Source of the DNA: an uncultured Pelagibacteraceae bacterium | Lineage (GTDB): Bacteria > Pseudomonadota > Alphaproteobacteria > Pelagibacterales > Pelagibacteraceae | NCBI GenBank assembly: GCA_902555655.1 | Contig: CACDSX010000003.1 | Coordinates: 1 to 64,000, forward strand | Length of the DNA: 64,000 nucleotides | Direction of reading: 5' to 3' | Shown: piece after piece, positions 9,355-19,581 of the stretch | How the letters are laid out: the number at the start of each line of letters is the position of its first letter | Position numbering within the stretch: the first letter of the stretch is position 1 | Notes under the pieces: generated by a model | What the model was told of the DNA's origin: nothing | Databases searched by the model: none | The model's input: only the letters and a program-made list of their open reading frames with translations | Translations under genes and position numbers: made by a program

Positions 9355-10437
9355 ATGAAATTTAAAAAAGCTATTATAACAGGTATTACTGGGCAAGACG
9401 GATCCTATTTGGCAGAATTTTTACTAAAAAAAAAATATATTGTCCATGGAATAAAAAGAAAATCTTCGTCTTTTAATTCTTCAAGAATTGATCATATTTA
9501 TGAAAACAAATCTTACAAAAACAAATTTTTTTTACACTATGGAGATTTATTAGATTCAAATTCATTAACAAAAATAATTAGAAAAGTTTCTCCTGATGAA
9601 ATCTATAATTTTGCTGCTCAAAGTCATGTTGGAGTAAGCTTTGAATTGCCAAATTATACTTCACAAGTAAACTCAATAGGTACTTTAAATTTGCTTCAAG
9701 CTATAAATGATTGTGGACTTTCTCAAAAAACAAAATTTTATCAAGCATCTACTTCAGAGCTTTATGGTGAAATTCAAGAAAAACGACAGTCAGAAAAAAC
9801 TCCATTTTATCCAAAAAGTCCATATGCTACTTCAAAATTGTTTGCTTATTGGATTACAAAAAATTATCGAGAATCGTATAAAATTTTTGCCTCTAATGGA
9901 ATTCTTTTTAATCATGAATCACCTAGAAGAGGTGAAACGTTTGTTACAAGAAAAATTACTATAGGGCTTAGCAGAATTATTCATGGTTTAGAAAAATGTT
10001 TAAATTTAGGTAATATATATTCTTTAAGAGACTGGGGTCATGCAAGAGATTACGTAGAAATGTGTTGGAAGGTTTTGCAATTTCAAAAACCAGATGATTT
10101 TGTTATAGCAACAGAAAAACAATATTCAGTTAAATTTTTTGTTGACCAATGTTTTAAATATCTAAAAATCAAAATTAGATGGTCTGGTAAAGGGTTGAAT
10201 GAGTACGCAAAAATAATTGATTTTGACAAAAAAAAATATCCTAATTTAAAAATAAATATGGTTGTGATTAAAATAAGTAAGAAATACTTTAGACCCAATG
10301 AAGTAAATAACTTAATTGGTAATGCTAATAAAGCTAAAAAATTATTAAAATGGAAGCCCAAAATAAATATCCATCAATTAATAAAAGAAATGATGGATGC
10401 TGATTTAGAAAATTCTAGAAAACTAATTTTAAGATAA
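9355..10437 (+). CDS. gmd: GDP-mannose 4,6-dehydratase
   Basis: ITGITGQDGSYLAEFLL; NFAAQSHVGVSFE; LFNHESPRRGETFVTRKIT motifs. Confidence 0.95.
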   Translation: MKFKKAIITGITGQDGSYLAEFLLKKKYIVHGIKRKSSSFNSSRIDHIYENKSYKNKFFLHYGDLLDSNSLTKIIRKVSPDEIYNFAAQSHVGVSFELPNYTSQVNSIGTLNLLQAINDCGLSQKTKFYQASTSELYGEIQEKRQSEKTPFYPKSPYATSKLFAYWITKNYRESYKIFASNGILFNHESPRRGETFVTRKITIGLSRIIHGLEKCLNLGNIYSLRDWGHARDYVEMCWKVLQFQKPDDFVIATEKQYSVKFFVDQCFKYLKIKIRWSGKGLNEYAKIIDFDKKKYPNLKINMVVIKISKKYFRPNEVNNLIGNANKAKKLLKWKPKINIHQLIKEMMDADLENSRKLILR

Positions 10438-10441
10438 AAAA

Positions 10442-11377
10442 TTGACTTCAAAAGTTTTAATTGCCGGTCAAGAAGGAATGGTTGGAAGTTCCATTCATAG
10501 GCTTTTAAAAAAAAAAAATTTTAATATTATTAATTGCAAAAGAAAAGATTTGGATTTTACTAATCAATCTTCTGTAGAAAAATGGTTTAAAAAACACAAA
10601 CCTAATATAGTTATTAATGCAGCTGGAAAAGTTGGTGGTATTTTAGATAACAAATCATTTCAATCAGATTATATTTATATAAATTCTATGATTGGTTTAA
10701 ATATAATTAATTCCTCAATAAAATTTAATGTTAAAAAATTGATTAATTTGGGTTCTGCATGTATATATCCAAAAAAAACAAATCAACCAATAAAAGAAAA
10801 TGCCTTACTTTCGTCCCCTTTAGAAGAAACGAATGAAGGTTATGCTTTAGCAAAAATTTTATCATTAAAATACTCTCAACACCTTAAAAAAAAATATAAA
10901 AAAGAATTTATTTCTCTTATGCCAGCAAATCTTTATGGAGAGGGAGATAATTTTGATTTAAAATCAAGTCATGTGTTACCAGCACTAGTAAAGAAATTTA
11001 CTATGGCTAAAATTAAAAATAGTCCTTTTGTTGAGGTATGGGGATCTGGAAAAGTAAAAAGAGAGTTTTTAAATGTTGAAGACTTATCATCTGCAATATA
11101 TTTTTTGATAATGAAGAGAACAGATCATGATTTTATTAATATTGGAGGTGGAGAACATTACTCTATAAAAAATATTGCAAATTTAATAAAAAAGATAACT
11201 AAATATAATGGCAAAATCATTTTTAACAGAAAATATCCTGATGGTGTAAAAAGGCGTCAGCTAGACTCAAAAATAATAAAAAGTATGGGTTGGAAACCAA
11301 AAATAAAACTTGAAATTGGACTTCAAAAATATTGTCAATATTATTTGAATGAAGTTTTTCCTAAAGAAACCCGTTAA
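10442..11377 (+). CDS. fcl: GDP-L-fucose synthase
   Basis: VLIAGQEGMVGSSIHRLL; NLGSACIYPK; EGYALAK; directly after gmd; TTG start. Confidence 0.9.
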   Translation: MTSKVLIAGQEGMVGSSIHRLLKKKNFNIINCKRKDLDFTNQSSVEKWFKKHKPNIVINAAGKVGGILDNKSFQSDYIYINSMIGLNIINSSIKFNVKKLINLGSACIYPKKTNQPIKENALLSSPLEETNEGYALAKILSLKYSQHLKKKYKKEFISLMPANLYGEGDNFDLKSSHVLPALVKKFTMAKIKNSPFVEVWGSGKVKREFLNVEDLSSAIYFLIMKRTDHDFINIGGGEHYSIKNIANLIKKITKYNGKIIFNRKYPDGVKRRQLDSKIIKSMGWKPKIKLEIGLQKYCQYYLNEVFPKETR

Positions 11378-12384
11378 TATTTTTTTGACGTATAAATTAT
11401 TAATAAAGAATAGGCAATTATAGTAATTAAAATATTAAAAATATTATTAATAAGAAGAAGGTCTAATAAAATTGGAAAACTAGCTAATAGAATAATTAAA
11501 AACAAAGTTTTTTTGAAAAAAAATTTTTTAAGGAGTAAATGGTGTAAATGATTTCTATCAGAACTTAATGGATTTTTTTTATTTAAAATTCTGATAATGA
11601 ATAGTCTAATTAGATCTAATCCAGGGATTAACATATATATAACAATTTTATCTGTATATTCGATTACGTTAGAATTATAAAATTTAATAAATATATAACC
11701 AATTATAAATGATAATAATAGAGAACCGCTGTCTCCCAAAAATGTTTTATTTTTAAAATTTAAGTATGAAAATCCAATTAAAGAAATAATTAATATTTTT
11801 ATAAATAAAGAATTTGAATAAAAGAACAGAATAGAAAAAAAAATAATAAGTGAATATGAACTTGATTGAAGATTAATACCATCGAACATATTAAATGCAT
11901 TTATAAAAACAAGTAAGCAAAAAATTGAAAAAATAATTGCAAATCTATCTAAAAAAAAATTTTTCTCGTGAAATGAGAATTTGATATTATTTATAATAAG
12001 ATTTTCATCTATCAAAAGTAAAAAAAATATTATTAAAAATAAAATTAAAAATTTTAAATTAGCTTTTAAATTTAATCTATCATCAATAAAACCAAGAAAA
12101 AAAATACTTGTAGATGCTATCATAAAATAATTGAATGATCTTATATTTTCAAAAAAAATTTCTTGATTATCAAAAAAATTAGTTGTGTTATTTATTATCC
12201 AATAAATACAAATATTAAAAAAAATTATCTGTCCACCTGCTAATGGAGTTGGTCTAGAGTGAAACTTTCTTTTTTTGTCAGGTTTATCTATATTGTAATG
12301 AAATAAATTTATTTTTGAAAATAAAATTACTAAAGTTAAATTTACAAGAATAAATAAAATTAGAATAAAGTTAGAAATAATCAT
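11374..12384 (-). CDS. Polyprenyl-phosphate sugar-1-phosphate transferase, MraY/WecA family
   Basis: RPTPLAGG, FLGDSGSLLLSFIIGY, SSDRNHLHHLLL motifs; multiple TM segments. Confidence 0.85.
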   Translation of the reverse strand: MIISNFILILFILVNLTLVILFSKINLFHYNIDKPDKKRKFHSRPTPLAGGQIIFFNICIYWIINNTTNFFDNQEIFFENIRSFNYFMIASTSIFFLGFIDDRLNLKANLKFLILFLIIFFLLLIDENLIINNIKFSFHEKNFFLDRFAIIFSIFCLLVFINAFNMFDGINLQSSSYSLIIFFSILFFYSNSLFIKILIISLIGFSYLNFKNKTFLGDSGSLLLSFIIGYIFIKFYNSNVIEYTDKIVIYMLIPGLDLIRLFIIRILNKKNPLSSDRNHLHHLLLKKFFFKKTLFLIILLASFPILLDLLLINNIFNILITIIAYSLLIIYTSKKY

Positions 12385-13736
12385 TTAATATACTTAGTTC
12401 TTATATCTTTAAAATTAATCTTGAAATGATTAATAAAACTTAAAGCTATTAAAAATAGGATTAAATCAATACTAAAAACAGCATACGATGTTTCTAAGAT
12501 AGATCTTAAAGCCAAAACCATTAAAATTAAACAGTATAGAAAATTTTCATTATCATTTTTATAAGAGTATAAAAGTAGTTTAATAGATTTAATACCTACT
12601 AGTATTGAAAAAGTTGCATAAAGAATTAAACCCAATATTCCTGAACTCACTAGAGCATAAATTAATCCATTTGAAGCTGATTGATTAATTAAAAATCTAT
12701 CTCCTTGAGACCCATAGCCAAAATATAAATATTTAATCTCAGCATTTATCATTCCAGAGTGATAGTTATAAATTTTTTTCCAATCTTTAAATCTTCCCGA
12801 GGACACATCATTTTTTGGAATTGATCTAAAAATTTTAAGGTCTTCTGAACTTATGTGGTTTAAATAAGAATTATTTTCGTTTAAAAACTCTTTTTTTTTT
12901 TTGAGATGTGAATTGATGGTCGATAAAAAGATAAATAAAAGCATAGGTAAAATAAAATAAACTAAAATGTATCTTAAAATATTTTTTATTGAAATTGTGT
13001 TTTTATGAAAAAAAAGCATTAATAAAACTATTAGGGTAAGAAAAATAATAGTTCTACTTTGAAAAAGTAATATAAAAGATAAAAAAATTATTTTTATAAA
13101 GATTAATTTATTAGAATATTTTTTAAGATTAATTTCAAAAATTTCAATAAATAATAAAAGAATAAGTGCAGTTCTAGCTAAACCAGAAGATCTTGGAGAA
13201 TATTTATCTAAAAAAACAATTGAGTTTGTATGCACTCCATAAAAAATACTACCACCATTTAAAAATTTCCAAAAAAGTGGAATAAAAGTTATTAAAAATA
13301 CTATGATTAATATAACAAAAGATATTATCAAAATAATTTTTTTTTCTTTAAAATCAAAGAAATTATTGATGAGAAAGAGAGTAAGAATGATAGTTAGGGC
13401 ACTTACAATGAAAGAAATATTTTCAAAAGAATTATCTGAAAAAAATAATCCTGGTATTTGTATTAAGAAATACGCAGCAAAAAAATTAAAAATTTGATAG
13501 TTTTTAAAGGCAATTTTTTCATACATTATAATAGAGCATATCGTTAAAAAAAATAAACAAAAGTAAACTAGGCCATGTCTAAAAAAGTTTATTAATGTTT
13601 TTAAATTTAGGTTTGATTTATCATTGAAAATTAAAAGATCATTATAAGAAGTAGAAATAGATAGCCAAGAAATAGTGAAAGAAAATAATAAAAAAAATTT
13701 AATAAATTTTGAATTCTTTATAATTTTAGATAACAT
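12381..13736 (-). CDS. O-antigen ligase/polymerase-like membrane protein (WaaL/Wzy)
   Basis: Multi-TM protein with a large loop and SSGILGLILYATF pattern; island context. Confidence 0.6.
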   Translation of the reverse strand: MLSKIIKNSKFIKFFLLFSFTISWLSISTSYNDLLIFNDKSNLNLKTLINFFRHGLVYFCLFFLTICSIIMYEKIAFKNYQIFNFFAAYFLIQIPGLFFSDNSFENISFIVSALTIILTLFLINNFFDFKEKKIILIISFVILIIVFLITFIPLFWKFLNGGSIFYGVHTNSIVFLDKYSPRSSGLARTALILLLFIEIFEINLKKYSNKLIFIKIIFLSFILLFQSRTIIFLTLIVLLMLFFHKNTISIKNILRYILVYFILPMLLFIFLSTINSHLKKKKEFLNENNSYLNHISSEDLKIFRSIPKNDVSSGRFKDWKKIYNYHSGMINAEIKYLYFGYGSQGDRFLINQSASNGLIYALVSSGILGLILYATFSILVGIKSIKLLLYSYKNDNENFLYCLILMVLALRSILETSYAVFSIDLILFLIALSFINHFKINFKDIRTKYIK

Positions 13737-15052
13737 TATTTAGTAATTTTATCCTTAACATATAGCCAAAAACCTATTGGAAAAAATATTATTAAACAAA
13801 TCCAATTATTAAAAAAACTACCAGAAGGAATTAGTGGCATCAAATTTATTATAATAGATAAATTTAAAAAGAAATAAGATTTAATAATATTATCTTTATT
13901 TCTAGTTAATAAAATCTTTAAGTTAACCAACATAATCTTTAAAAATAAGAAAAATATCATGCAAAAACCAAAAATTCCTATTTCAGATAAAATTTGAACA
14001 TACGTATTATGTGGATGAGTAGAACAAACTAATCTGTTATTTCTATATCCATCTACAAATTGAAATTTTTGAATTTTATCATTACAATAAGAATAAAAAG
14101 ATTTTACACCAGTCCCAAACATGAAATTTTTTTTAAAAGCTACTAACCCTGTATAAGATAAATTCTCATGTTCATAAGAATAATATCTAATAATATCTTT
14201 ATCAATTGGATGTTGTTTAGTTTGCAGTAAAAGATCAAGACCTGTTTGCTCTAGTGTGAAATTAACATATTTATACAAAAGTGATTTCTCAAAGCTAAAA
14301 AATAATGAAAAAACAATTATTACAAAAGAAACAAAAATTATTTTTTTTGTACTTATCAAAAAGTAAAAAAAATAAATTATTAACAATAAAAATAATGCAG
14401 TTCTTTCAGAAGATAGAAGAATGAATAATGATATAGTAATTAAAATTATAAATTCTATTTTAGTAGAAATTTTAGGTTTTAAAAAATAAATAATACCCAG
14501 TATTAATGGAAAAAATCTAACTAGATAACTACCAAGTTTTTTTTCTTCATTAAAAAAACCACTTATGAAATTTATATCACCTGATTCATAAATTACTACT
14601 TTATAGCCGAGTAAATTAAAACCAAATGCATATTGAAATAAAGCATCAATAATTACTAACCCAATAGATAAAAAAAATGTTTTATAAAAAAATTCAAAAA
14701 ATAAATCGTATTTTTTTAAAAGGTAAAATATTGATACAGATAAAAAGAAATATCTAAAATAGAAAAAGGATGCTAAGAAAGATTTTTCTTTATAATTAGT
14801 TAGAATCAAACTGATTATAATTATTAGATATAATAATATAAAATAAATTGCCTCTCTTTTAATAGAATAAAAAATATTTCTACTCTTTTTTTCAAAAAAT
14901 TTTGCTATTAAAATTAAACCAGATAATGATGTAAGCAAATCTGCAGCAAATATACTTATTGCAAGTGATAAAGGAATTAAGGATATAAAAACAATTAAAA
15001 TTTTGTCCAGAAAATCGGTGCTTTTATTCAGTAAACGAAAAGACTGTATCAT
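13736..15052 (-). CDS. O-antigen ligase family protein (WaaL/Wzy-like)
   Basis: Multi-TM; GTGVKSF...THPHNTYVQILSEIGIFGFCMI typical of O-antigen ligase proteins. Confidence 0.8.
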   Translation of the reverse strand: MIQSFRLLNKSTDFLDKILIVFISLIPLSLAISIFAADLLTSLSGLILIAKFFEKKSRNIFYSIKREAIYFILLYLIIIISLILTNYKEKSFLASFFYFRYFFLSVSIFYLLKKYDLFFEFFYKTFFLSIGLVIIDALFQYAFGFNLLGYKVVIYESGDINFISGFFNEEKKLGSYLVRFFPLILGIIYFLKPKISTKIEFIILITISLFILLSSERTALFLLLIIYFFYFLISTKKIIFVSFVIIVFSLFFSFEKSLLYKYVNFTLEQTGLDLLLQTKQHPIDKDIIRYYSYEHENLSYTGLVAFKKNFMFGTGVKSFYSYCNDKIQKFQFVDGYRNNRLVCSTHPHNTYVQILSEIGIFGFCMIFFLFLKIMLVNLKILLTRNKDNIIKSYFFLNLSIIINLMPLIPSGSFFNNWICLIIFFPIGFWLYVKDKITK

Positions 15053-15153
15053 ATTGTTATATTACGATTAATTATAGAATTATTTCTGAATGACAATAAA
15101 AAAATAATTTTTAAGATTAAATAGATTTTTATCTATATCTAAATTTTTTACTT

Positions 15154-16539
15154 TTAAAAAACTCTTTTAAAACTAAATGATATGGTGTTTTGATTGATAG
15201 TAATATTAAAAAAAACCAGACTTAATATTGCCGATATGTTATTTTGCCCAAAAATTGAAAAAACAAAAGCAAGTATGAAAACAATTATATAAAGATTAAA
15301 GTACTTAAAATTTACAATGTAATTTTTAACACTAAAAATTCTTACAAAGATCAGAATAAACTCCTTTAAAAATAACAGTATTGCAAATAAGAAAATATTT
15401 TTAAAATAAACACATATTATCAGTCCAATGATAAAAGGAATTATAGATATTGTTTCATATTTTGTATTTTTTTTTGCTATTAATGTTGCTTCATAAAAAG
15501 AGATGATGATACTAGATAGACATGATAAAAAAGTGAGAGGTATAAAAATTTTAAATAGATTTAACAAATCCTCACTGTAAGATTTTTTAAGCCACCAATT
15601 TAAAACTTCATCATAAAATGGTAAAGTAGCTAATAGGAATAGACTCATTAAAATGAAAAAAAAATAAATATTAGAAGTCAAAACATTTCTTTTCCCAAGT
15701 TTATTTTTCTGTGTTGAAAGTCTAGGCAACAACACAACAATAATTGACTGAGAAAAAATTGTCAGTTTACCCGCCAATTGTTGAGGGACTGAATAAGTAA
15801 TCAACATCAAGGAGCTTAAATTGATTTTAATAAGATGTTTATCTATATAATCATAAATTTGATTATAGATTCCTGTAATCGTCATCCATTTAGAGTGATT
15901 TCTGAAATCTTTAATTAAACTGAAATCTATTTTTGTGAATATAAATTTTCTTTTAATTACCAATATTAAAAAAAGAAAAAAAAATGAGAAGTATTTTATA
16001 TAAAGAGAAATTAAAAACATATTCTCAATAAAAATTGAATTATTATTAACTAATAAAAAGAATGCTGGAGTTGATAATGATACTCCATAAAAAATAAAAT
16101 TTAAAAAACTACAAATTTTAAAGTAGCCAAGACCTTTATTTATAAATTCAACATTAATAAATAAAATTGTTACAACTAAACCAAAAAATAGTGAAATAGA
16201 TAAATCAATAAAATTAGTTTTTAATGATATTATATAGATTAAATAATAGATGAAAGACGAAATTATAATCCCCAAAATAAAGCTTATAGAAATTGTTGTG
16301 AATATTATTTTTTTTTTTAAAATTTCATTAATTTTTTGAATTTTAATAGATGCAAATTTTCCTAAATTAAGATTTAAAAACATACCCATAGATAAAATAA
16401 AATGTTGAATTAAAAAATTAGCGTACACATCTGCCGAAACTAAATTTAAATAAAGTGGTATCGAAAAAAAAGATAAAAAAATAGAAATTACTCCTGGTAA
16501 TCCTGAAACAATAATATTTTTTAAATAATTATTGTTCAA
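15154..16539 (-). CDS. Oligosaccharide flippase (Wzx/MATE-like)
   Basis: About 12 predicted TM segments; SGLPGVISIFLSFFSIPLYLNLVSADVYANF N-terminus. Confidence 0.75.
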   Translation of the reverse strand: MNNNYLKNIIVSGLPGVISIFLSFFSIPLYLNLVSADVYANFLIQHFILSMGMFLNLNLGKFASIKIQKINEILKKKIIFTTISISFILGIIISSFIYYLIYIISLKTNFIDLSISLFFGLVVTILFINVEFINKGLGYFKICSFLNFIFYGVSLSTPAFFLLVNNNSIFIENMFLISLYIKYFSFFFLFLILVIKRKFIFTKIDFSLIKDFRNHSKWMTITGIYNQIYDYIDKHLIKINLSSLMLITYSVPQQLAGKLTIFSQSIIVVLLPRLSTQKNKLGKRNVLTSNIYFFFILMSLFLLATLPFYDEVLNWWLKKSYSEDLLNLFKIFIPLTFLSCLSSIIISFYEATLIAKKNTKYETISIIPFIIGLIICVYFKNIFLFAILLFLKEFILIFVRIFSVKNYIVNFKYFNLYIIVFILAFVFSIFGQNNISAILSLVFFNITINQNTISFSFKRVF

Positions 16540-17668
16540 TCAATCCATCCTTAATTTTCCACTTTTCTTTAAAATCAGTATTAAATTTGTAATCAGAATT
16601 AAGATACAAATTTAACCAATCAGAATACTGCATTGACTGTTCAAAATCAGAAGTGTAATTTGTAGAAAATCTTTGTTCATATTTCCATTCATATTTATAC
16701 CAAAAAAAATCAATAGAATTAGCATCAACAACACAAAAAAGGTGTCTACATTTATTCCACCAATCATCAAGACTCCAATTAATTTCAAGATTATTCATTT
16801 TTAGATACCTAGCACATAAAAATATTTCGTTTATAACTGCAATATCATTTTTAAGACAAGGATAACTACCAAGCCCCATTTCAATTAAACTTGTTTTATA
16901 ATCTTTCTTGTCAAAGTATTTAATTAAATTTTTTGTTGTACTAAATAATAATATATCACTTAATCCGTAGACTCTATATTTCCTGGTGTCTATTGAGCTA
17001 CTTATTATTCTTTCATTGAATTCAATATAGTTCTTATCTACAGGAAAGTTTTTTAATAAATTTTTTAGAAAAAATATTGAATTTTTTTTATATACTCTAC
17101 AATCAGTTCTGGTTTTTAAACAATATTTTATATTTTTTTCTTTTGCAAAATTTAATGCTTCACTAGTAGATAATGTTTGTAAATCGACATTAAAAGCTGT
17201 TTTGGGTTTAATATTCTGAATTATTTTAATATTTTCATAATCTTTGAATTCATTCAAAATTTCTTTTTTACATTCATCTTCCCATGTACTTAAAATAATT
17301 AAAACATTTTCAAAAATTTTCGAATAAAATAATAATGTTTCTTTGACAAAATTTTCAAGCCCATAGAGTGGACCTTGTATTATAATCGCTGTTGATGAAT
17401 TATCATACACTTCACTTGAAAATTCTGAATTTATTGATTTTTTTGGTCTAAAAGTATATGAAACATAATTATCAATACTAAAGTCTAATAAAACCCCTTT
17501 TTCAGATTTAATAATTTTTTTCCCATGTACCTTTTTTGAGGCGGATAAAAAAAATGACTTTTTTAGTATTCTTAAAAAATTATTATTATCTCTTATTTTG
17601 ATTAAAAATCTAACAAGATTTGGGAAATTTGATTTAATTATAAATTTAAATTTTTTAAAAAATGACAT
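16529..17668 (-). CDS. WavE-like lipopolysaccharide synthesis protein
   Basis: TAIIIQGPLYGLENFVKETLLFYSKIFENVLIILSTWEDE resembles WavE family core. Confidence 0.65.
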   Translation of the reverse strand: MSFFKKFKFIIKSNFPNLVRFLIKIRDNNNFLRILKKSFFLSASKKVHGKKIIKSEKGVLLDFSIDNYVSYTFRPKKSINSEFSSEVYDNSSTAIIIQGPLYGLENFVKETLLFYSKIFENVLIILSTWEDECKKEILNEFKDYENIKIIQNIKPKTAFNVDLQTLSTSEALNFAKEKNIKYCLKTRTDCRVYKKNSIFFLKNLLKNFPVDKNYIEFNERIISSSIDTRKYRVYGLSDILLFSTTKNLIKYFDKKDYKTSLIEMGLGSYPCLKNDIAVINEIFLCARYLKMNNLEINWSLDDWWNKCRHLFCVVDANSIDFFWYKYEWKYEQRFSTNYTSDFEQSMQYSDWLNLYLNSDYKFNTDFKEKWKIKDGLIEQ

Positions 17669-17729
17669 GATTTGAATATTATAATATAAATAATTTTACA
17701 TATTTTATAACTAAATAAATTAATTAAAA

Positions 17730-18158
17730 ATGATTTATATTTCACATCGTGGAAATTTGAATGGAAAATCTGAAAAAGATGAAAATACGCCTCAATATTT
17801 AATGAATGCAGTTAAAAAAGGATTTGATGTAGAAATTGATGTGTGGTTTGAAAAAGGAAATTTTTATTTAGGTCATGATAATCCAAGTTTGCAAATAGAA
17901 AAAGATTTTTTAGAAAAAAAAGAGTTTTGGTGTCACGCTAAAAATACAGAGGCATTATATGAAATGTCAAAAATTAATTGCCATTATTTTTGGCACCAAG
18001 AAGATGATTATACAATTACAAGCAAAGGTATAATTTGGGCTTATCCAGGAAAATTGTTAACTAAAAATAGTATTTGTGTGTTACCTGAATTACATAATAA
18101 ACAAATTTCTGATTGTTTAGGAATTTGTTCGGATTATATTTTAAAATATAAAAAATGA
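17730..18158 (+). CDS. Short glycerophosphodiester phosphodiesterase-like protein
   Basis: ISHRGN...ENTPQYLMNAVKKGFDVEIDVWF...LGHDNPS matches GDPD N-terminal motifs, but only 142 aa. Confidence 0.55.
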   Translation: MIYISHRGNLNGKSEKDENTPQYLMNAVKKGFDVEIDVWFEKGNFYLGHDNPSLQIEKDFLEKKEFWCHAKNTEALYEMSKINCHYFWHQEDDYTITSKGIIWAYPGKLLTKNSICVLPELHNKQISDCLGICSDYILKYKK

Positions 18159-19525
18159 TTAAAGCTATAATTTTTGATTTAGATGGTGTTTTGGTTGATA
18201 CAAAGCTTATTCATTTTAATGCATTAAATTTAGCTTTAAAGAAGCACAAGATTAAAGAAATTAATTATGAAGATCATGTTAAAATTTTTGATGGTTTACC
18301 AACTTTTGAAAAACTCAATATAATAGCAAAAAAAAATAAACTGAATAAAAAAAAAATAATTGATATACAAAAATTAAAACAAAAGTTTACAAAAAACTTA
18401 TTAAAAGAAAATGTTGTATATGATAAAAAAATCTACTTTCTTTTTAAAAAATTGTCAAAAAAATTTAAAATTGCAATCGCAACTAATGCTGTCCAAAAAA
18501 CATTGGACATATGTTTAAAAAATTTAAAGATAAATAATTTTGTGAACTATACTGTCTGCAATGAAGATTTGAATAATTCTAAACCAAATCCAGAAATATA
18601 TTTTAAAATTTTTATTAAATTTGGTATTTATCCAGATGAGTCAATAATTTTAGAAGATTCCCATTATGGCAGGAAAGCTGCCACTTACTCAGGTGGAAAC
18701 TTGGTTCCAATCCAGAATTTGAATGAAGTAAATTTAAAAAATGTTAACAATTATATTAAAATGAATAATAAAATAAAAATGATAAATAAAAATAATATAT
18801 GGGAAGATAAAAATTTAAATATATTAATTCCTATGGCTGGAGCAGGTAAAAGATTTGCTGATGCAGGATATATTTTTCCAAAACCTTTAATAGAAATTGA
18901 TAACAAGCCAATGATACAATGGGTTTTAGATAGCTTAAATCTAAAAGGTCGATACATATTTTTAATTCAATCTGAGCATCAAAAAAAATACAATATCAAA
19001 AGTGTATTAAAAATTTTACAACCTAATTGTGAAATAATTGAAATAGATGGATTAACTGAGGGGGCAGCATGCACTGTATTACTGGCAAAAAAATTTATAA
19101 ACAATGATAACCCATTAATAATTGCAAACTCAGATCAATATATTAAGTGGAATAGCTCAAAATCAATGTACGAAATAACCTCAAAAAAATACGATGGAGC
19201 TATTTTAACTTTTGAGTCAATTCATCCCAAATGGTCATACGCCAAAAGTGATAAAAATGGATTTGTGAAAGAAGTTGCAGAAAAAAAGGTCATATCAAGA
19301 GAAGCTACAGTTGGTGTTTATTATTGGAAGCATGGAGAAGATTTTGTCAGATACGCTGAGCAAATGATCAAGAAAAATAAAAGAATTAATAACGAATTTT
19401 ATGTTTGTCCAGTTTATAATGAGGCAATCTCAGAAAACAAAAAGATCAAATCTATTGAAGTTAAAAAAATGATTGGAATGGGAACTCCTGAAGACCTAAG
19501 AAATTTTGAAAAAAAAATACTTTAA
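18155..19525 (+). CDS. Bifunctional HAD-family phosphatase / sugar nucleotidyltransferase fusion
   Basis: N-term IIFDLDGVLVDT and KPNPEIYFK...ILEDSHYG (HAD); C-term LNILIPMAGAGKRFADAGYIFPKPLIEIDNKPMIQWVLDSL (NTP transferase). Confidence 0.85.
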   Translation: MIKAIIFDLDGVLVDTKLIHFNALNLALKKHKIKEINYEDHVKIFDGLPTFEKLNIIAKKNKLNKKKIIDIQKLKQKFTKNLLKENVVYDKKIYFLFKKLSKKFKIAIATNAVQKTLDICLKNLKINNFVNYTVCNEDLNNSKPNPEIYFKIFIKFGIYPDESIILEDSHYGRKAATYSGGNLVPIQNLNEVNLKNVNNYIKMNNKIKMINKNNIWEDKNLNILIPMAGAGKRFADAGYIFPKPLIEIDNKPMIQWVLDSLNLKGRYIFLIQSEHQKKYNIKSVLKILQPNCEIIEIDGLTEGAACTVLLAKKFINNDNPLIIANSDQYIKWNSSKSMYEITSKKYDGAILTFESIHPKWSYAKSDKNGFVKEVAEKKVISREATVGVYYWKHGEDFVRYAEQMIKKNKRINNEFYVCPVYNEAISENKKIKSIEVKKMIGMGTPEDLRNFEKKIL

Positions 19526-19581
19526 TTTAAAATTAAAATTTGAAAGTTAATAAATAATAGTATTTATAGATATCAAATTAT

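Noticed and set aside
9707-9964. Plus-strand ORF in another frame inside gmd
   Set aside because: Fully nested within a clear GDP-mannose dehydratase frame.
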